A stretch of 64,000 nucleotides of DNA from Nitrososphaerota archaeon (GTDB taxonomy: Archaea > Thermoproteota > Nitrososphaeria > Nitrososphaerales > JACPRH01). The notes beneath the pieces are model-generated. The model searched no databases, was not told the origin of the DNA, and saw nothing but the letters and a program-made list of their open reading frames with translations. A program made the translations under genes and the position numbers. Below, in pieces: positions 25,753 through 34,324 of this stretch. The stretch is taken from the NCBI GenBank assembly GCA_016190055.1, contig JACPRH010000006.1:1-64000 (forward strand). Reading direction: 5' to 3'. The stretch's first letter is position 1. Every line of letters starts with the position of its first letter.

Positions 25753-28122
25753 TTGGGAAGAAGGAGGAAGGCTTCGAACAGGATTGCTCTAACCCTAGCC
25801 GTCCTTTCATTTGTACTCCTCGATGCACTAGTTATACTCTCAACCTCTAGCCGTGCTTACGGCGCCAACACTTCGAGTTTCGCTGTCAATTTCGATACCT
25901 TCCCCCGGAGGACGTCTCTCATCGTCGATGGTGTAACCTATCTTCCTCAACAGCAACCTGTTACGTTCAATTGGCTAAATGGAACAGTTCACACCTTCGG
26001 TGTTACTCGGGATGTGACTAATTTTGACTCGGGGAAAAGATACAAATTTGAGAAGTGGAATGATGGTTTCAATACAGGCGGCATCAGAACAATTACTGCA
26101 AGTGCCGATCAAAGTTACATCGCTATCTTTCGTACGCAGTACTACGTAGTAGTGGAGGCTGAGTACGGGACTCCTGAAGGTGAAGGATGGTATGATGAAG
26201 GAAGCACTGTACCGATTAGAGTGGAGCCTACATTCGATATTATTCCAGGTCAAAGCCGCATGGTTTTCATCTCATGGAGCCAAGGTCTCAAGCCAAAGGC
26301 TAATGAGAACCTTGTAACAGTATTTAGTCCGTCCACAATCACTGCGAGCTGGAAAAAACAGTATTTGCTTGAAGTCGCCTCCGAAGTGAAAGGAGCGGTG
26401 GCGGCCGGATCAGGTTGGTACGATGAAGGGTCTGAAGCCAGTATCCTAACCTCCTCTGAGTATATACTAAGGGCTGGTGAGCACAAGTACCTCTTTAACG
26501 GCTGGGTATCTGCTGGAGATAATCCACCTAATCTGGAACGGCAGGATGCGCCCAACACAGTTGTCAAGGTGGATAACTATTACAGCATTCGAGCAGCTTG
26601 GACTGAAATGTGGCGTCTCACTGTTCTTAGTGATCCGTCAGATCTGATAAGCCGTGGAGAAAACGAGTGGTACAAGGCGGGCTCTACAGTAACCTTAGAG
26701 AGGGCGCCAGATAAAAAAACCGGATACAAGTTTCAGGAATGGTGGATAGACGGCGCACCAGTTAGCTCCAACCCACCTACTGTCGAGATGGATCAACGTC
26801 ATGTTGTCGAAGCAAGATTCTCGAAGTACTATACAGTAATTATGGATACATATCCGCGTGTCTCACCTATCACCGTAGATAAACAGATTTTTCTTCCAAG
26901 CAGCCTGCCTCTGACCTTCGAGTGGACACAGGATTCCGAACACACATTCGGGCTACCAGCTGGAGTTGTGCCAGGATCGGTTGGAACACGCTACATATTT
27001 ACAGGGTGGAACGATCTTGAAACCAATGCGAGTAGACACGTAACTGTAAAGAGCGATACCGTTTACACCGCCTTACTGAGGACACAGTACTACCTTTCGA
27101 TAACCTCTGAACATGGATCACCAGTAGGTGAAGGATGGTACGACGCCAACAGTGTAGCCACCTTCAAGGTGGAATCTCTTGCAGATATTATCGCTGACCA
27201 ATCCCGACACAGGTTTGTAGGCTGGGAAAAGGGGCAAACAAGATGGAACCCTAATAACTCAATTGAAATTTCTGGCCCTACATCAGTAGCAGCGCAATGG
27301 ATAACGCAGTATTGGCTGAATGTATCAACACCGGTGATAGGCACATCTGCTAAAGGCTCAGGCTGGTACGACGATGGAAGCAAGGTTAAGATCTATACAA
27401 CACCACTTTACGAGCCTGAGTATAACGGCCACAAGTTTACCTTCAAGCAGTGGAGTAGTAGCCAGCAGTCGGCGATTATCGAGAACTCCCAGAAGGAGGC
27501 TACAATAGTCCTAGTTGACAGCTACTATGACATTAATGCTGAGTGGAACGAATGGTATTATTTGAGTGTGGAGAGCCTGTACGGTGAACCGAAGGGTGGT
27601 GGATATTACCTGAAAGGTGACGAAGTAATAGTGTCAGTCACCTCCCCCTTCGAGACACAACCATTTCAAAGCAGGCTTACATTTGTAAAATGGATCGGAG
27701 ACCTAGAGACGAATGAGAACAAAGTATCGTTGATTATGGATCGCGCAAAGAGCCTTACTGCGGAATGGCTGAAGCAGTATTATCTCAAAATTGTTTCAGT
27801 CAGTAGCAACGTGCAAGGCGTAGGTTGGTATGATGAAGGAAGTCAGGCGAAGGTCTTTGCAGAGAAGAGTATAAGCGCCGGCATCGGTCGGTGGACCAAA
27901 TTTGAGAGTTGGAGCGGTGATTTGCTAAGCAGTCGAAATGAAGCAGAGCTACTCATGGATTCGCCGCACACAATTTACGCGAATTGGAGCACAGATTCAA
28001 CGCAGTTTAGCATTTTACTAATCTCTATGATCGGCAGCGGACTAGCGGTTACCTTCATTCTGGTAAGGAACAAATTCAACTTGAAAAAGTGGAGGAATAT
28101 AACTTACGATGAGATGCTTTGA
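25753..28122 (+). CDS. large secreted repeat protein with C-terminal membrane anchor
   Basis: A 789-residue surface protein from TTG 25753. After a signal segment (about 10-37), the body is two super-blocks, each opened by a unit like VNFDTFPRR...VDG / VIMDTYPRV...VDK (about residues 45 and 360). These are followed by three and four units of about 75-80 residues. Each unit has an aromatic-YL-V strand, a G-x-G-WYDEGS turn and a closing Y-x-I/A-x-W strand (for example EGEGWYDEGS, GSGWYDEGS, GEGWYDANS, VGWYDEGS). This is the beta-repeat style of bacterial InlB B-repeat adhesins. A helix (about 756-775) and basic tail anchor the end. Probable role: adhesin or stalk of the pilus-like cluster. Confidence 0.7.
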   Translation: MGRRRKASNRIALTLAVLSFVLLDALVILSTSSRAYGANTSSFAVNFDTFPRRTSLIVDGVTYLPQQQPVTFNWLNGTVHTFGVTRDVTNFDSGKRYKFEKWNDGFNTGGIRTITASADQSYIAIFRTQYYVVVEAEYGTPEGEGWYDEGSTVPIRVEPTFDIIPGQSRMVFISWSQGLKPKANENLVTVFSPSTITASWKKQYLLEVASEVKGAVAAGSGWYDEGSEASILTSSEYILRAGEHKYLFNGWVSAGDNPPNLERQDAPNTVVKVDNYYSIRAAWTEMWRLTVLSDPSDLISRGENEWYKAGSTVTLERAPDKKTGYKFQEWWIDGAPVSSNPPTVEMDQRHVVEARFSKYYTVIMDTYPRVSPITVDKQIFLPSSLPLTFEWTQDSEHTFGLPAGVVPGSVGTRYIFTGWNDLETNASRHVTVKSDTVYTALLRTQYYLSITSEHGSPVGEGWYDANSVATFKVESLADIIADQSRHRFVGWEKGQTRWNPNNSIEISGPTSVAAQWITQYWLNVSTPVIGTSAKGSGWYDDGSKVKIYTTPLYEPEYNGHKFTFKQWSSSQQSAIIENSQKEATIVLVDSYYDINAEWNEWYYLSVESLYGEPKGGGYYLKGDEVIVSVTSPFETQPFQSRLTFVKWIGDLETNENKVSLIMDRAKSLTAEWLKQYYLKIVSVSSNVQGVGWYDEGSQAKVFAEKSISAGIGRWTKFESWSGDLLSSRNEAELLMDSPHTIYANWSTDSTQFSILLISMIGSGLAVTFILVRNKFNLKKWRNITYDEML

Positions 28123-28303
28123 AGATCTTTTGAGCGGCTCAGCGTCCCGTAGCTCAATCAAAGGCGGGGCTTTGCGGAAATGCGTCAAAGCAGTCAATGT
28201 TTCCCATCTTTCATTGGTAATGGGAAAAGCGGTAAAATGTCAGCGCGTGGTCGAGACTTATTTGGACTGCTCACCTAATGTGTTTTGGAGGTGGCTGTGA
28301 AGA
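28123..28303. other. leader region before the signal peptidase gene
   Basis: About 180 bases separate the repeat protein from the signal peptidase. A strong ribosome site ggaggtgg at 28287-28294 serves the TTG at 28304. The phrase ccgtagctcaat near 28147 looks like a tRNA D-arm, but no acceptor or anticodon stem accompanies it. No convincing gene is seen. Confidence 0.4.
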
Positions 28304-28786
28304 TTGAAGCTTAGCAGGGTAATTCATGTGAATCAGAAGACGCTTGTTTTCCTATGCGGTACCTTAACTTCAGTATCAGCTATATTTCTAGCGCAATCTC
28401 TTCTGCCTCTGCCTGTACCTTTCTTTATCGTAATTTCCGACAGTATGGTGCCCGCGATACAGGCTGGTGATGTGGTTGTGCTTGAGTCGGTTCAACCGCA
28501 GGAGATAGCTGTGGGGGATGTGATTGCCTTCAAGCCGCCGGTTAAGACTGTGGCTGAGACATTGGTTCACCGTGTCACAAGGGTAAACTTTGGTGAGGAG
28601 GGGGCTCTCATGTATGTCACTAAGGGTGATGCGAATCAACTGGAAGACTCATTCAAGGTAGAGTATGATGATGTTGTGGGGCGGGTTCTATTCAAGGTTC
28701 CCTACATAGGGCAAGCGTTCTTCCTATTTACGAATCCTTTGGTGTTGATTTTGGTCGTAATTCTGGGGTTACGCCGATTCCTTTAG
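28304..28786 (+). CDS. SipW/ER-type signal peptidase I
   Basis: A 160-residue type I signal peptidase. One N-terminal transmembrane segment (about 13-34) precedes the catalytic serine motif SDSMVPAI (Ser47). The general base is a histidine in TLVHRVTRV (His89), not the lysine of bacterial LepB, so this is the Ser/His class shared by archaea, the ER and Bacillus SipW. A second hydrophobic helix ends the protein. Start TTG 28304 is set by the ggaggtgg ribosome site. It lies among three secreted proteins and three bases before the next start, so it is probably their dedicated processing enzyme. Confidence 0.88.
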   Translation: MKLSRVIHVNQKTLVFLCGTLTSVSAIFLAQSLLPLPVPFFIVISDSMVPAIQAGDVVVLESVQPQEIAVGDVIAFKPPVKTVAETLVHRVTRVNFGEEGALMYVTKGDANQLEDSFKVEYDDVVGRVLFKVPYIGQAFFLFTNPLVLILVVILGLRRFL

Positions 28787-28789
28787 GCT

Positions 28790-29920
28790 ATGAGGTGCGG
28801 CGAAGTGGGCCGTAAAGCAAAGAAGCGACAACGGTCTTTTGCGGTTGTTTTCGATCTTTTTCTCGTATTACTATTGTTGGCAATAGTGGGATCAGGTTTC
28901 CTCAGCGGCGGTGCTAGCTTGAGTTTGAACGATTACTCTGAACTAACGGCTGAGGCGAACAGCGCCACTAACGATTTGCAGGTACGAGCTAGTGGAGTAT
29001 GGGTGACAACTGAAAATACTGCTGCGCAGGGAGATACACCGGCGGCGGCGCTTACACTTTCAAACCTTACTACTTTTGGAAGAGACACCTTCACCGACCC
29101 GGATGCTACTCAGCTTCGAAACCACATTCCGGATGTCGGAACCGGCTGGACAACCAGCACTAATAGTATTGATATCCGGAGTAACACTGCTGGATTGAAG
29201 ATCAATACTGGTACTAAACAGGTAGGGCGGGAAATGACTAACCTCGGTAATGATGACATGAATGTCACTGCAACACTCAACATTGTGGTGGCTGACTGTA
29301 GGGGTGTCAACCAATACGCAGGTATTGTCGCACGACTATCTCCAAGCAACTTCAACAACCATTACCTAGTTACGCTAGAAGATCAATGCCCATCTCAGGT
29401 CGGACTATACAAGGTTGTTGGGGGAGTGAAGACCCAGCTGGGCGCAAGCTACTCTCTGGCGGGAGGACAGCTTAGTGCGACAGTTAGGCTTGAGTTATAC
29501 AACAATTCTCAGAGGGTCTTTGTAGACGGTACTCAGCGAATTACAACCAGCGAGCCGGATACCACGCTTCAGGGAAATAACTTCGCTGGAGTAGCCTTCT
29601 CAGATACCAGAAAAAATAGACCCGCGACTGATGATTTTCTCAGCGGAACCCTACCTGTGCGGGAAGAGCTTACGTATAACCCGCACATGGCAACCACTTC
29701 GGGTCACTACATCTATCAGGTTGAAGTTCGAGCTAGATCAACTGCACCGCCAAACACCACCTACAAGGTCTCCTTACTGCTTAACGGTAACCTCGTTGAC
29801 GATCTTTACGTGAAAACGGATGCAAGTCCCGCTTCCAACCAAGTTCTCTACGCGCAGTTCGACATCGGCACCACAATAAACAGGAATGCACTATACTCCA
29901 TCGATGTCCAGCAGGTTTAG
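28790..29920 (+). CDS. pilin-like secreted protein with an inserted lectin-like domain
   Basis: A 376-residue secreted protein. The basic start and hydrophobic segment (about 17-40) lead to a mature beginning (SLSLNDYSELTAEANS) that parallels the small protein at 25144. Its last 75 residues (HYIYQVEVRA, LLLNGNLVDDLYVKTDASPA, YSIDVQ) match that protein's last 75. Between these, residues about 85-290 form an extra domain with a concanavalin/LamG-like pattern (DTFTDPDATQLRNH, AGIVARLSPSNFNNHYLVT, VRLELYNNSQRVFVDG, FAGVAFSD). It therefore looks like the same subunit fold with a binding domain inserted, perhaps the tip or adhesive subunit. Confidence 0.6.
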   Translation: MRCGEVGRKAKKRQRSFAVVFDLFLVLLLLAIVGSGFLSGGASLSLNDYSELTAEANSATNDLQVRASGVWVTTENTAAQGDTPAAALTLSNLTTFGRDTFTDPDATQLRNHIPDVGTGWTTSTNSIDIRSNTAGLKINTGTKQVGREMTNLGNDDMNVTATLNIVVADCRGVNQYAGIVARLSPSNFNNHYLVTLEDQCPSQVGLYKVVGGVKTQLGASYSLAGGQLSATVRLELYNNSQRVFVDGTQRITTSEPDTTLQGNNFAGVAFSDTRKNRPATDDFLSGTLPVREELTYNPHMATTSGHYIYQVEVRARSTAPPNTTYKVSLLLNGNLVDDLYVKTDASPASNQVLYAQFDIGTTINRNALYSIDVQQV

Positions 29921-30036
29921 CAGGTATAGGCGGGCGGAATGCTGAACGACGATTGTTCCCTAGCTCCCCAATGTGCCTTGGTGACAGTTAGCTTTAACTA
30001 GCCGGAGCCTGCCGATGGGCGTAGAGGTTGGTTTCG

Positions 30037-30846
30037 ATGGATTGGGGAATGAAGAATCGGTTTTCAAAAATAATTAGGCCTGATACCGGCCGCACAGTGA
30101 TGTTGGCTGTTGATCACGGCTATTTCCAAGGCCCTACCACTGGGTTGGAAGAGCCTCGGAAGACGGTTGAGCAGCTTCTCCCATACGCTGATGCTTTGAT
30201 GTTGACCCGAGGCGTCCTACGAACCTCGATTGACCCCGCGGTAAGTACTCCAATCGTTCTACGCGTCTCTGGCGGCACCAGCATCTTGAAGGAACTATCC
30301 AACGAAGGATTAACCACCTCTATCGAGGATGCAATCCGCCTCAACGTTTCAGCAGTAACAATGTCAATCTTTGTCGGAGGCGAATATGAGAGGCAGACGC
30401 TCCTAAACCTATCTAAACTCGTCAATCTCGGCGAACGATACGGCATACCTGTGTTGGCTGTGACTGCGGTGGGGCGTGACATGAACCGTGATGCGCGCTA
30501 TCTCGGACTAGCCTGCCGCATAGCGGCTGAGCTTGGTGCCCACTTCGTGAAGACTTACTTCTGTGAGGATTTCGAGAAAGTTGTGAGGGGTTGCCCAGTG
30601 CCTCTAGTTGTCGCGGGCGGCAAGAAGATTCCTGAGCAAGACGCTCTACAGCTCACCTACAATGCAATTCATGCTGGAGCCGTCGGAGTCGACATGGGTC
30701 GAAACATCTTCCAATCTGAAGCACCGGTTGCTATGATCAAGGCTGTTCGCTCAATTGTGCATGAGAATGCGACCGTAGATGAAGCGTCTATCCTCTACAA
30801 CCTACTTAAAGCGGAAGAAACAAAGCCTAAAGTCCCAGCACAATAA
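30037..30846 (+). CDS. class I aldolase of the DhnA/LsrF family
   Basis: A 269-residue TIM-barrel aldolase (ATG 30037, with a gaggt ribosome site eight bases upstream; TTG 30028 is possible). The opening [18 protein letters not shown], the central [16 protein letters not shown] and the Schiff-base lysine strand HFVKTYF match archaeal LsrF/DhnA enzymes. VAGGKKIP and [10 protein letters not shown] bind phosphate. Relatives include LsrF thiolase, class I fructose-bisphosphate aldolase and the ADTH synthase of the archaeal shikimate route; the sequence looks nearest LsrF, but substrate cannot be fixed. The ADTH option is noted because an EPSP synthase is in this window. Confidence 0.8.
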   Translation: MDWGMKNRFSKIIRPDTGRTVMLAVDHGYFQGPTTGLEEPRKTVEQLLPYADALMLTRGVLRTSIDPAVSTPIVLRVSGGTSILKELSNEGLTTSIEDAIRLNVSAVTMSIFVGGEYERQTLLNLSKLVNLGERYGIPVLAVTAVGRDMNRDARYLGLACRIAAELGAHFVKTYFCEDFEKVVRGCPVPLVVAGGKKIPEQDALQLTYNAIHAGAVGVDMGRNIFQSEAPVAMIKAVRSIVHENATVDEASILYNLLKAEETKPKVPAQ

Positions 30847-30872
30847 CAGAAAGGCCAAGGCCACAATTTTTT

Positions 30873-31136
30873 CTAAAGTCGTCTCTCCCAGCCGGTGATA
30901 GTGAAGCGGCGTAGATGGTTGGCGTGATAAGGGTCGTTCTTCGCCATCTGCTCTGCCTCTTCGGGGGAGTTGGCTGCAAGAATATACATCCCTCCTGTGC
31001 CGTCGGAGAATCTTCCCGCCATCTGCAGCCTGCCCTCCTTCTTCAACTGAGTCAAGTACGTTAAATGCGCCTCTCGATAAGGAACGCTCTTCTCACGGTC
31101 AACTGCGAGGCTAGATAAGACAAGATATTCAGGCAT
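30873..31136 (-). CDS. YciI-family protein
   Basis: An 87-residue ferredoxin-like protein of the YciI family. Visible are the opening strand EYLVLSSLA, REAHLTYLTQLKKEGRLQMAGRFSDGTGGMYIL with the family's conserved His, and the DPYHANHLRRFTITGW ending, where the second conserved His sits. YciI proteins are small, often dimeric, with a putative His/Asp active site of unknown substrate. It is convergent with the aldolase gene. Confidence 0.85.
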   Translation of the reverse strand: MPEYLVLSSLAVDREKSVPYREAHLTYLTQLKKEGRLQMAGRFSDGTGGMYILAANSPEEAEQMAKNDPYHANHLRRFTITGWERRL

Positions 31137-31354
31137 ACTTCCGGTCTAAGCCGCCCATGATTAATAGATAACGCATCAACTGAAGCTACGTATATCGTCC
31201 CCGTAAACCAAACCTGATTTCATCACCTAAACTAACCTCTATTCGCTCACCCCGATGCTACAGCCAATCTACCAACAATAAGCTGACTAGCAATGCATGT
31301 CTTGCAGCTCAGAAATGTATCTACAATAATTCTACCACATTAACCAAGAAAGCA

Positions 31355-31487
31355 CTTGGGGGATAATCCTGCAACCAAAACAAACGCTTTCAACAAGCAC
31401 TGCAAGCCCGCAGCTTCAATCCAAGCAGATCGCTTAGACCAGCAGCTTGATTCTTATGCCTATTTCAAGAGTATATGAACTCCCCCC
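31355..31487 (-). ncRNA. candidate structured RNA, copy B of a two-copy family
   Basis: Second copy of the family at 1085-1216. On the minus strand a TATACTAT centred near 31515 stands about 28 bases upstream of a G-run, and the partner stem is GGGGGA (31358-31363 on plus) with UCCCCC (31481-31486), the same 123-base offset as copy A. Promoter, both stem halves and the internal gctttcaacaagcactgca block are conserved, while sequence between drifts. It lies about 130 bases outside the left boundary of the integrated element. Confidence 0.45.
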
Positions 31488-31535
31488 TAGGCCGAGGGCA
31501 GCAGGCGTAATAGTATACGGCGTGAAGCATCGCAA
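31355..31535. repeat. 181-bp dispersed repeat, copy B
   Basis: Homologous over its full length to 1085-1265, with near-identical blocks separated by diverged bases. The rest of the 31137-31664 gap shows no gene. Confidence 0.8.
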
Positions 31536-31664
31536 ATCTGTCTAGCACAGCAGAGCAGCATAACACTACTTGCCGATAACACGTGTTCTCATCCAAATAT
31601 TCAGAGCGTGCTCGTGGCTCCAAGCTAAAATTGCAAGGAAGGGTGCGCAGCTTCGTTTCTACCG

Positions 31665-31758
31665 TCACCGCAACGCTTAATCATCTATCTCTCATGCGGC
31701 TTGTTGGTGAACTAGCTAGTCTCTAGATTAGCTCATCTGGTGGCCGCTGTGGTGTAGC
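31665..31758. repeat. left attachment site (attL): tRNA-His 5' fragment with decayed promoter
   Basis: Holds the same 24-base block (31665-31688) and 19-base tRNA start (31740-31758) as the right end. The spacer aligns with that at 54067-54114, but where the right copy reads ctatacc the left reads catgcgg, so the TATA-like element is lost. This fits the left copy being the original chromosomal promoter, no longer needed after integration. Confidence 0.75.
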
Positions 31759-31803
31759 ATAACTGCATCTAGATGTCGCTAAGTATTTATTTCGGCGAAG
31801 GTA

Positions 31804-33219
31804 ATGCTCCCACTGATAGCCTTGAAGGCGCCTGATGGCCGCTTGAAAGTTGACGGATGGGTCAGTAAGTATCCTTCAGTGCAGCTGCTTCTTGATCACT
31901 TGAAGCGCAAGACTAGAAGCGAAACCTCTCGTGTGAAGTTTCTGCACGATGTGGACAAGTTTCTACAGTTCGTTAAAATGGAACCTGATCAGCTTGTTTC
32001 TCTAGAGCCCGCTGAGATTGAGAAGCTGCTCCAAAGATTTGTCGATGAAATGAATGACGGTGTGAAGAGTCTTCGCTACGTTAACGGCATTGCCGGTGAC
32101 GTGATTACGTTTCTGCAGTGCAACGGCTTCAAGAACGGGAGATCCGTTGAGATTGAGAAGCTGCATATTCCGGCTAGATACAGGTCGAAGGGCGAGCATA
32201 TTCCTCAGCCGGCGGAGATCGAGGCGATGGCTGCCTCCTGCGGCTCTACCCTGAACGGTCTTAGGGACAAGGCAATGATCCTGTGCAGCTACACCAGCGG
32301 GCTGCGGAACTCCACGTTGAGAGCTCTGAGATACGGTGACGTCCAGAGCGAGTTGGAGAACAGCAGCAACAACAAAGGCAACGGTAAAGATGGAAACGGT
32401 GCTGACAGAGATTCATCAGCTGCAGATCCTGTTGCTGTTCTGGTGCCTGTTTACGCTCGGATGAAGCAGTATGTAGCTGGGGCCTGTAAAGGCAACATCC
32501 CATATTTCACCTTCTTCAACAATGAAGCGGTTAGCTCGCTCAGAACTTACTTGGATGAGCGTAAGCGAGTTTACGGCGGAGCACTTGACGGAAAGGATCC
32601 GCTGTTTCACAGCGAGGTTCCCAGAATACCTAAACCTCAGCGAACGCACACCACAGTCGGCAAAGATCATTTTGAGAGGATTACGAAGAAGGCTGCCCGG
32701 CACGCCGGCATCGCCAAGTGGAGCGACGTGTATGTTCACACATTGAGAAAGGCCTTTGAGTCAGCTCTGAGAAACAGCAACCTCGACCCTGATGACCGGG
32801 AGTTCCTGATGGGACACATCCTCCAAGGCTCCAAAGACCCTTACTACGATAAGACCCGGGTGGAAGAGATGAGAAAGAAATACTTGACGGTCAAGTTCTT
32901 CCCCCACAAGTCTCCTCAAACAGAGGATCTGAGGAAAAAGCAGATCCTGGACACGGTGAAGCTTCTAGGCTTCGGCGAGGACAAGATTAAGAGGGTCGAA
33001 GAGGCCTTGGCGAAGTATAAGACAGCGGACGAAGCTATAAGCGAAATCCGGAAGCTCAGCGTTAACGGCTACAACAGCGGCGGTAACGGCAACGGTGTTG
33101 TCAGCAAGCATAAGGTTGTCACAGAAGATGAGTTGCTGCAGCATCTCGACGAGGGCTGGAGCATTGTCAGAGAACTGACTCCCGGAAAGATAATCATTGG
33201 AAGAGGAGCAGATTTTTAG
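31804..33219 (+). CDS. tyrosine recombinase/integrase of the element
   Basis: A 471-residue integrase. The N-terminal SAM-like core-binding domain covers about 20-120. The catalytic set is Arg168 (SGLRNSTLRAL), His312 and Arg315 (VHTLRKAF), His338 (LMGHIL) and a tyrosine at 347/348 (DPYYDKT). An insertion of about 25 residues rich in N, G and S (185-208) interrupts the catalytic domain. The tail after the tyrosine is long (about 120 residues) and ends in LLQHLDEGWSIVRELTPGK, a C-terminal motif seen in archaeal integrases. It sits directly inside attL with a tatttatt promoter ten bases upstream, so it should act on the tRNA-His site. Confidence 0.92.
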   Translation: MLPLIALKAPDGRLKVDGWVSKYPSVQLLLDHLKRKTRSETSRVKFLHDVDKFLQFVKMEPDQLVSLEPAEIEKLLQRFVDEMNDGVKSLRYVNGIAGDVITFLQCNGFKNGRSVEIEKLHIPARYRSKGEHIPQPAEIEAMAASCGSTLNGLRDKAMILCSYTSGLRNSTLRALRYGDVQSELENSSNNKGNGKDGNGADRDSSAADPVAVLVPVYARMKQYVAGACKGNIPYFTFFNNEAVSSLRTYLDERKRVYGGALDGKDPLFHSEVPRIPKPQRTHTTVGKDHFERITKKAARHAGIAKWSDVYVHTLRKAFESALRNSNLDPDDREFLMGHILQGSKDPYYDKTRVEEMRKKYLTVKFFPHKSPQTEDLRKKQILDTVKLLGFGEDKIKRVEEALAKYKTADEAISEIRKLSVNGYNSGGNGNGVVSKHKVVTEDELLQHLDEGWSIVRELTPGKIIIGRGADF

Positions 33220-33359
33220 TTAGTCGTAATTGCGAGCTTTGAGAGGGCTTGAGACTTCAGGTAGAAAGACACTCAATTATTGGAACTGATGAAGTGGTCG
33301 TGTTAAGCCGAAGCGAGAGAGGTGTTTTCGCTACTGGATTTGGTCTCAAAACTTACGCG

Positions 33360-34298
33360 TTATCTCTTTCGTCTTAGAAGGGCTATTGCCAGCAACGCAG
33401 CAATCGTTGAAGCACCTATTGCCCAAGCATATGTTGAAGAATCCGTTCTCGTTTCGATGGTAGTGGGCCCCGTGACTGTGGTAGCCTCAACGGTTTTGGA
33501 GCCTGTGACGGTTATAGTTTCAGTGATTGTTGTCGTGGTTGTGAGGGCTACTTGGGGAAACGTGATGTAGACGGTAGTGGTCACTGTCTTGAGCGGCCCA
33601 GTGGTGGTGTTGGATGTAGTTGAGGGGCCTGCGAGCTGGGGAATGTTGGTGTCCTCGATTATCCTTTCCATCCTCACCGAGTTCCCACAGTTGTCTGCTG
33701 AGCACAAGTCCACCTGCTTGACTCTGACCAAGGTTTCTTTGTCAAACCATATCGTCGAGTTCGGATAGTCGGAGTTTGGGTAGAACCCCACCACGTTGAA
33801 TTTGTAGGCCTGGTAGGTGCGTCCATTTAGTCCTTTGACCTCTTCAAGCGGTGGGTGTTCGCTCATCACAGTCTTGTTAGATACTGTCAAGTAAGAATCA
33901 GTTAGCCCCTCAGCAAAGCCAGATTGTTCGACCCTCTCGTCGAGTTGTCCCCGCCAGCCCTGTGGGAAATTGGTTGGGATTTCTGCGCCGAAAGTCTCTA
34001 TCCGTATCTGGTTGAGATAGGGCGTAGTATCATTGATCATCGTAACCCTCATGTGCACCGTTCCAGTCACCCCCGATACAGTCACTGAAAACAGGTACGT
34101 CACGTAGTCCCCGACATTCATCCACTTTGGTCGAATCAGATCATATGATGAACCAAGCGCGGACGCATCCTTAATCAGGGGTGCAGTGAAGAGTAGCAGA
34201 AGAAAGACAAACATTATCGGGAATAACGCGGTTCTCTTCAAAGACAACAGTAAATATCGTGGAAGCAACCCATAAGTTTTGCATTTGTTGGCTAGCAC
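33360..34298 (-). CDS. secreted, membrane-anchored protein of unknown function
   Basis: A 312-residue surface protein. A signal segment (about 21-47) ends at ALGSS. A beta-rich domain of about 180 residues (YVTYLFSVTVSGVTGTVHMRVTMIND, YKFNVVGFYP, IWFDKETLVRVKQVDL) contains a CSADNC pair. Then come a stalk made mostly of Thr/Val/Ser (ITETITVTGSKTVEATTVTG) and a C-terminal helix with basic end (LALLRRKR-like). Stalk and anchor resemble those of the PQQ-like protein. No catalytic motif or family is recognised. It diverges from the next gene. Confidence 0.7.
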   Translation of the reverse strand: MLANKCKTYGLLPRYLLLSLKRTALFPIMFVFLLLLFTAPLIKDASALGSSYDLIRPKWMNVGDYVTYLFSVTVSGVTGTVHMRVTMINDTTPYLNQIRIETFGAEIPTNFPQGWRGQLDERVEQSGFAEGLTDSYLTVSNKTVMSEHPPLEEVKGLNGRTYQAYKFNVVGFYPNSDYPNSTIWFDKETLVRVKQVDLCSADNCGNSVRMERIIEDTNIPQLAGPSTTSNTTTGPLKTVTTTVYITFPQVALTTTTTITETITVTGSKTVEATTVTGPTTIETRTDSSTYAWAIGASTIAALLAIALLRRKR

Positions 34299-34324
34299 CC
34301 CAGATCCTGACCGTCGATAACAAA

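Noticed and set aside
28147-28170. tRNA-like phrase (ccgtagctcaat) before the signal peptidase gene
   Set aside because: No acceptor stem, anticodon arm or T-arm accompanies it.
31465-31668. 67-codon minus-strand frame across repeat copy B
   Set aside because: The frame is not kept in copy A and has no promoter or family pattern; it overlaps the att repeat and structured locus.
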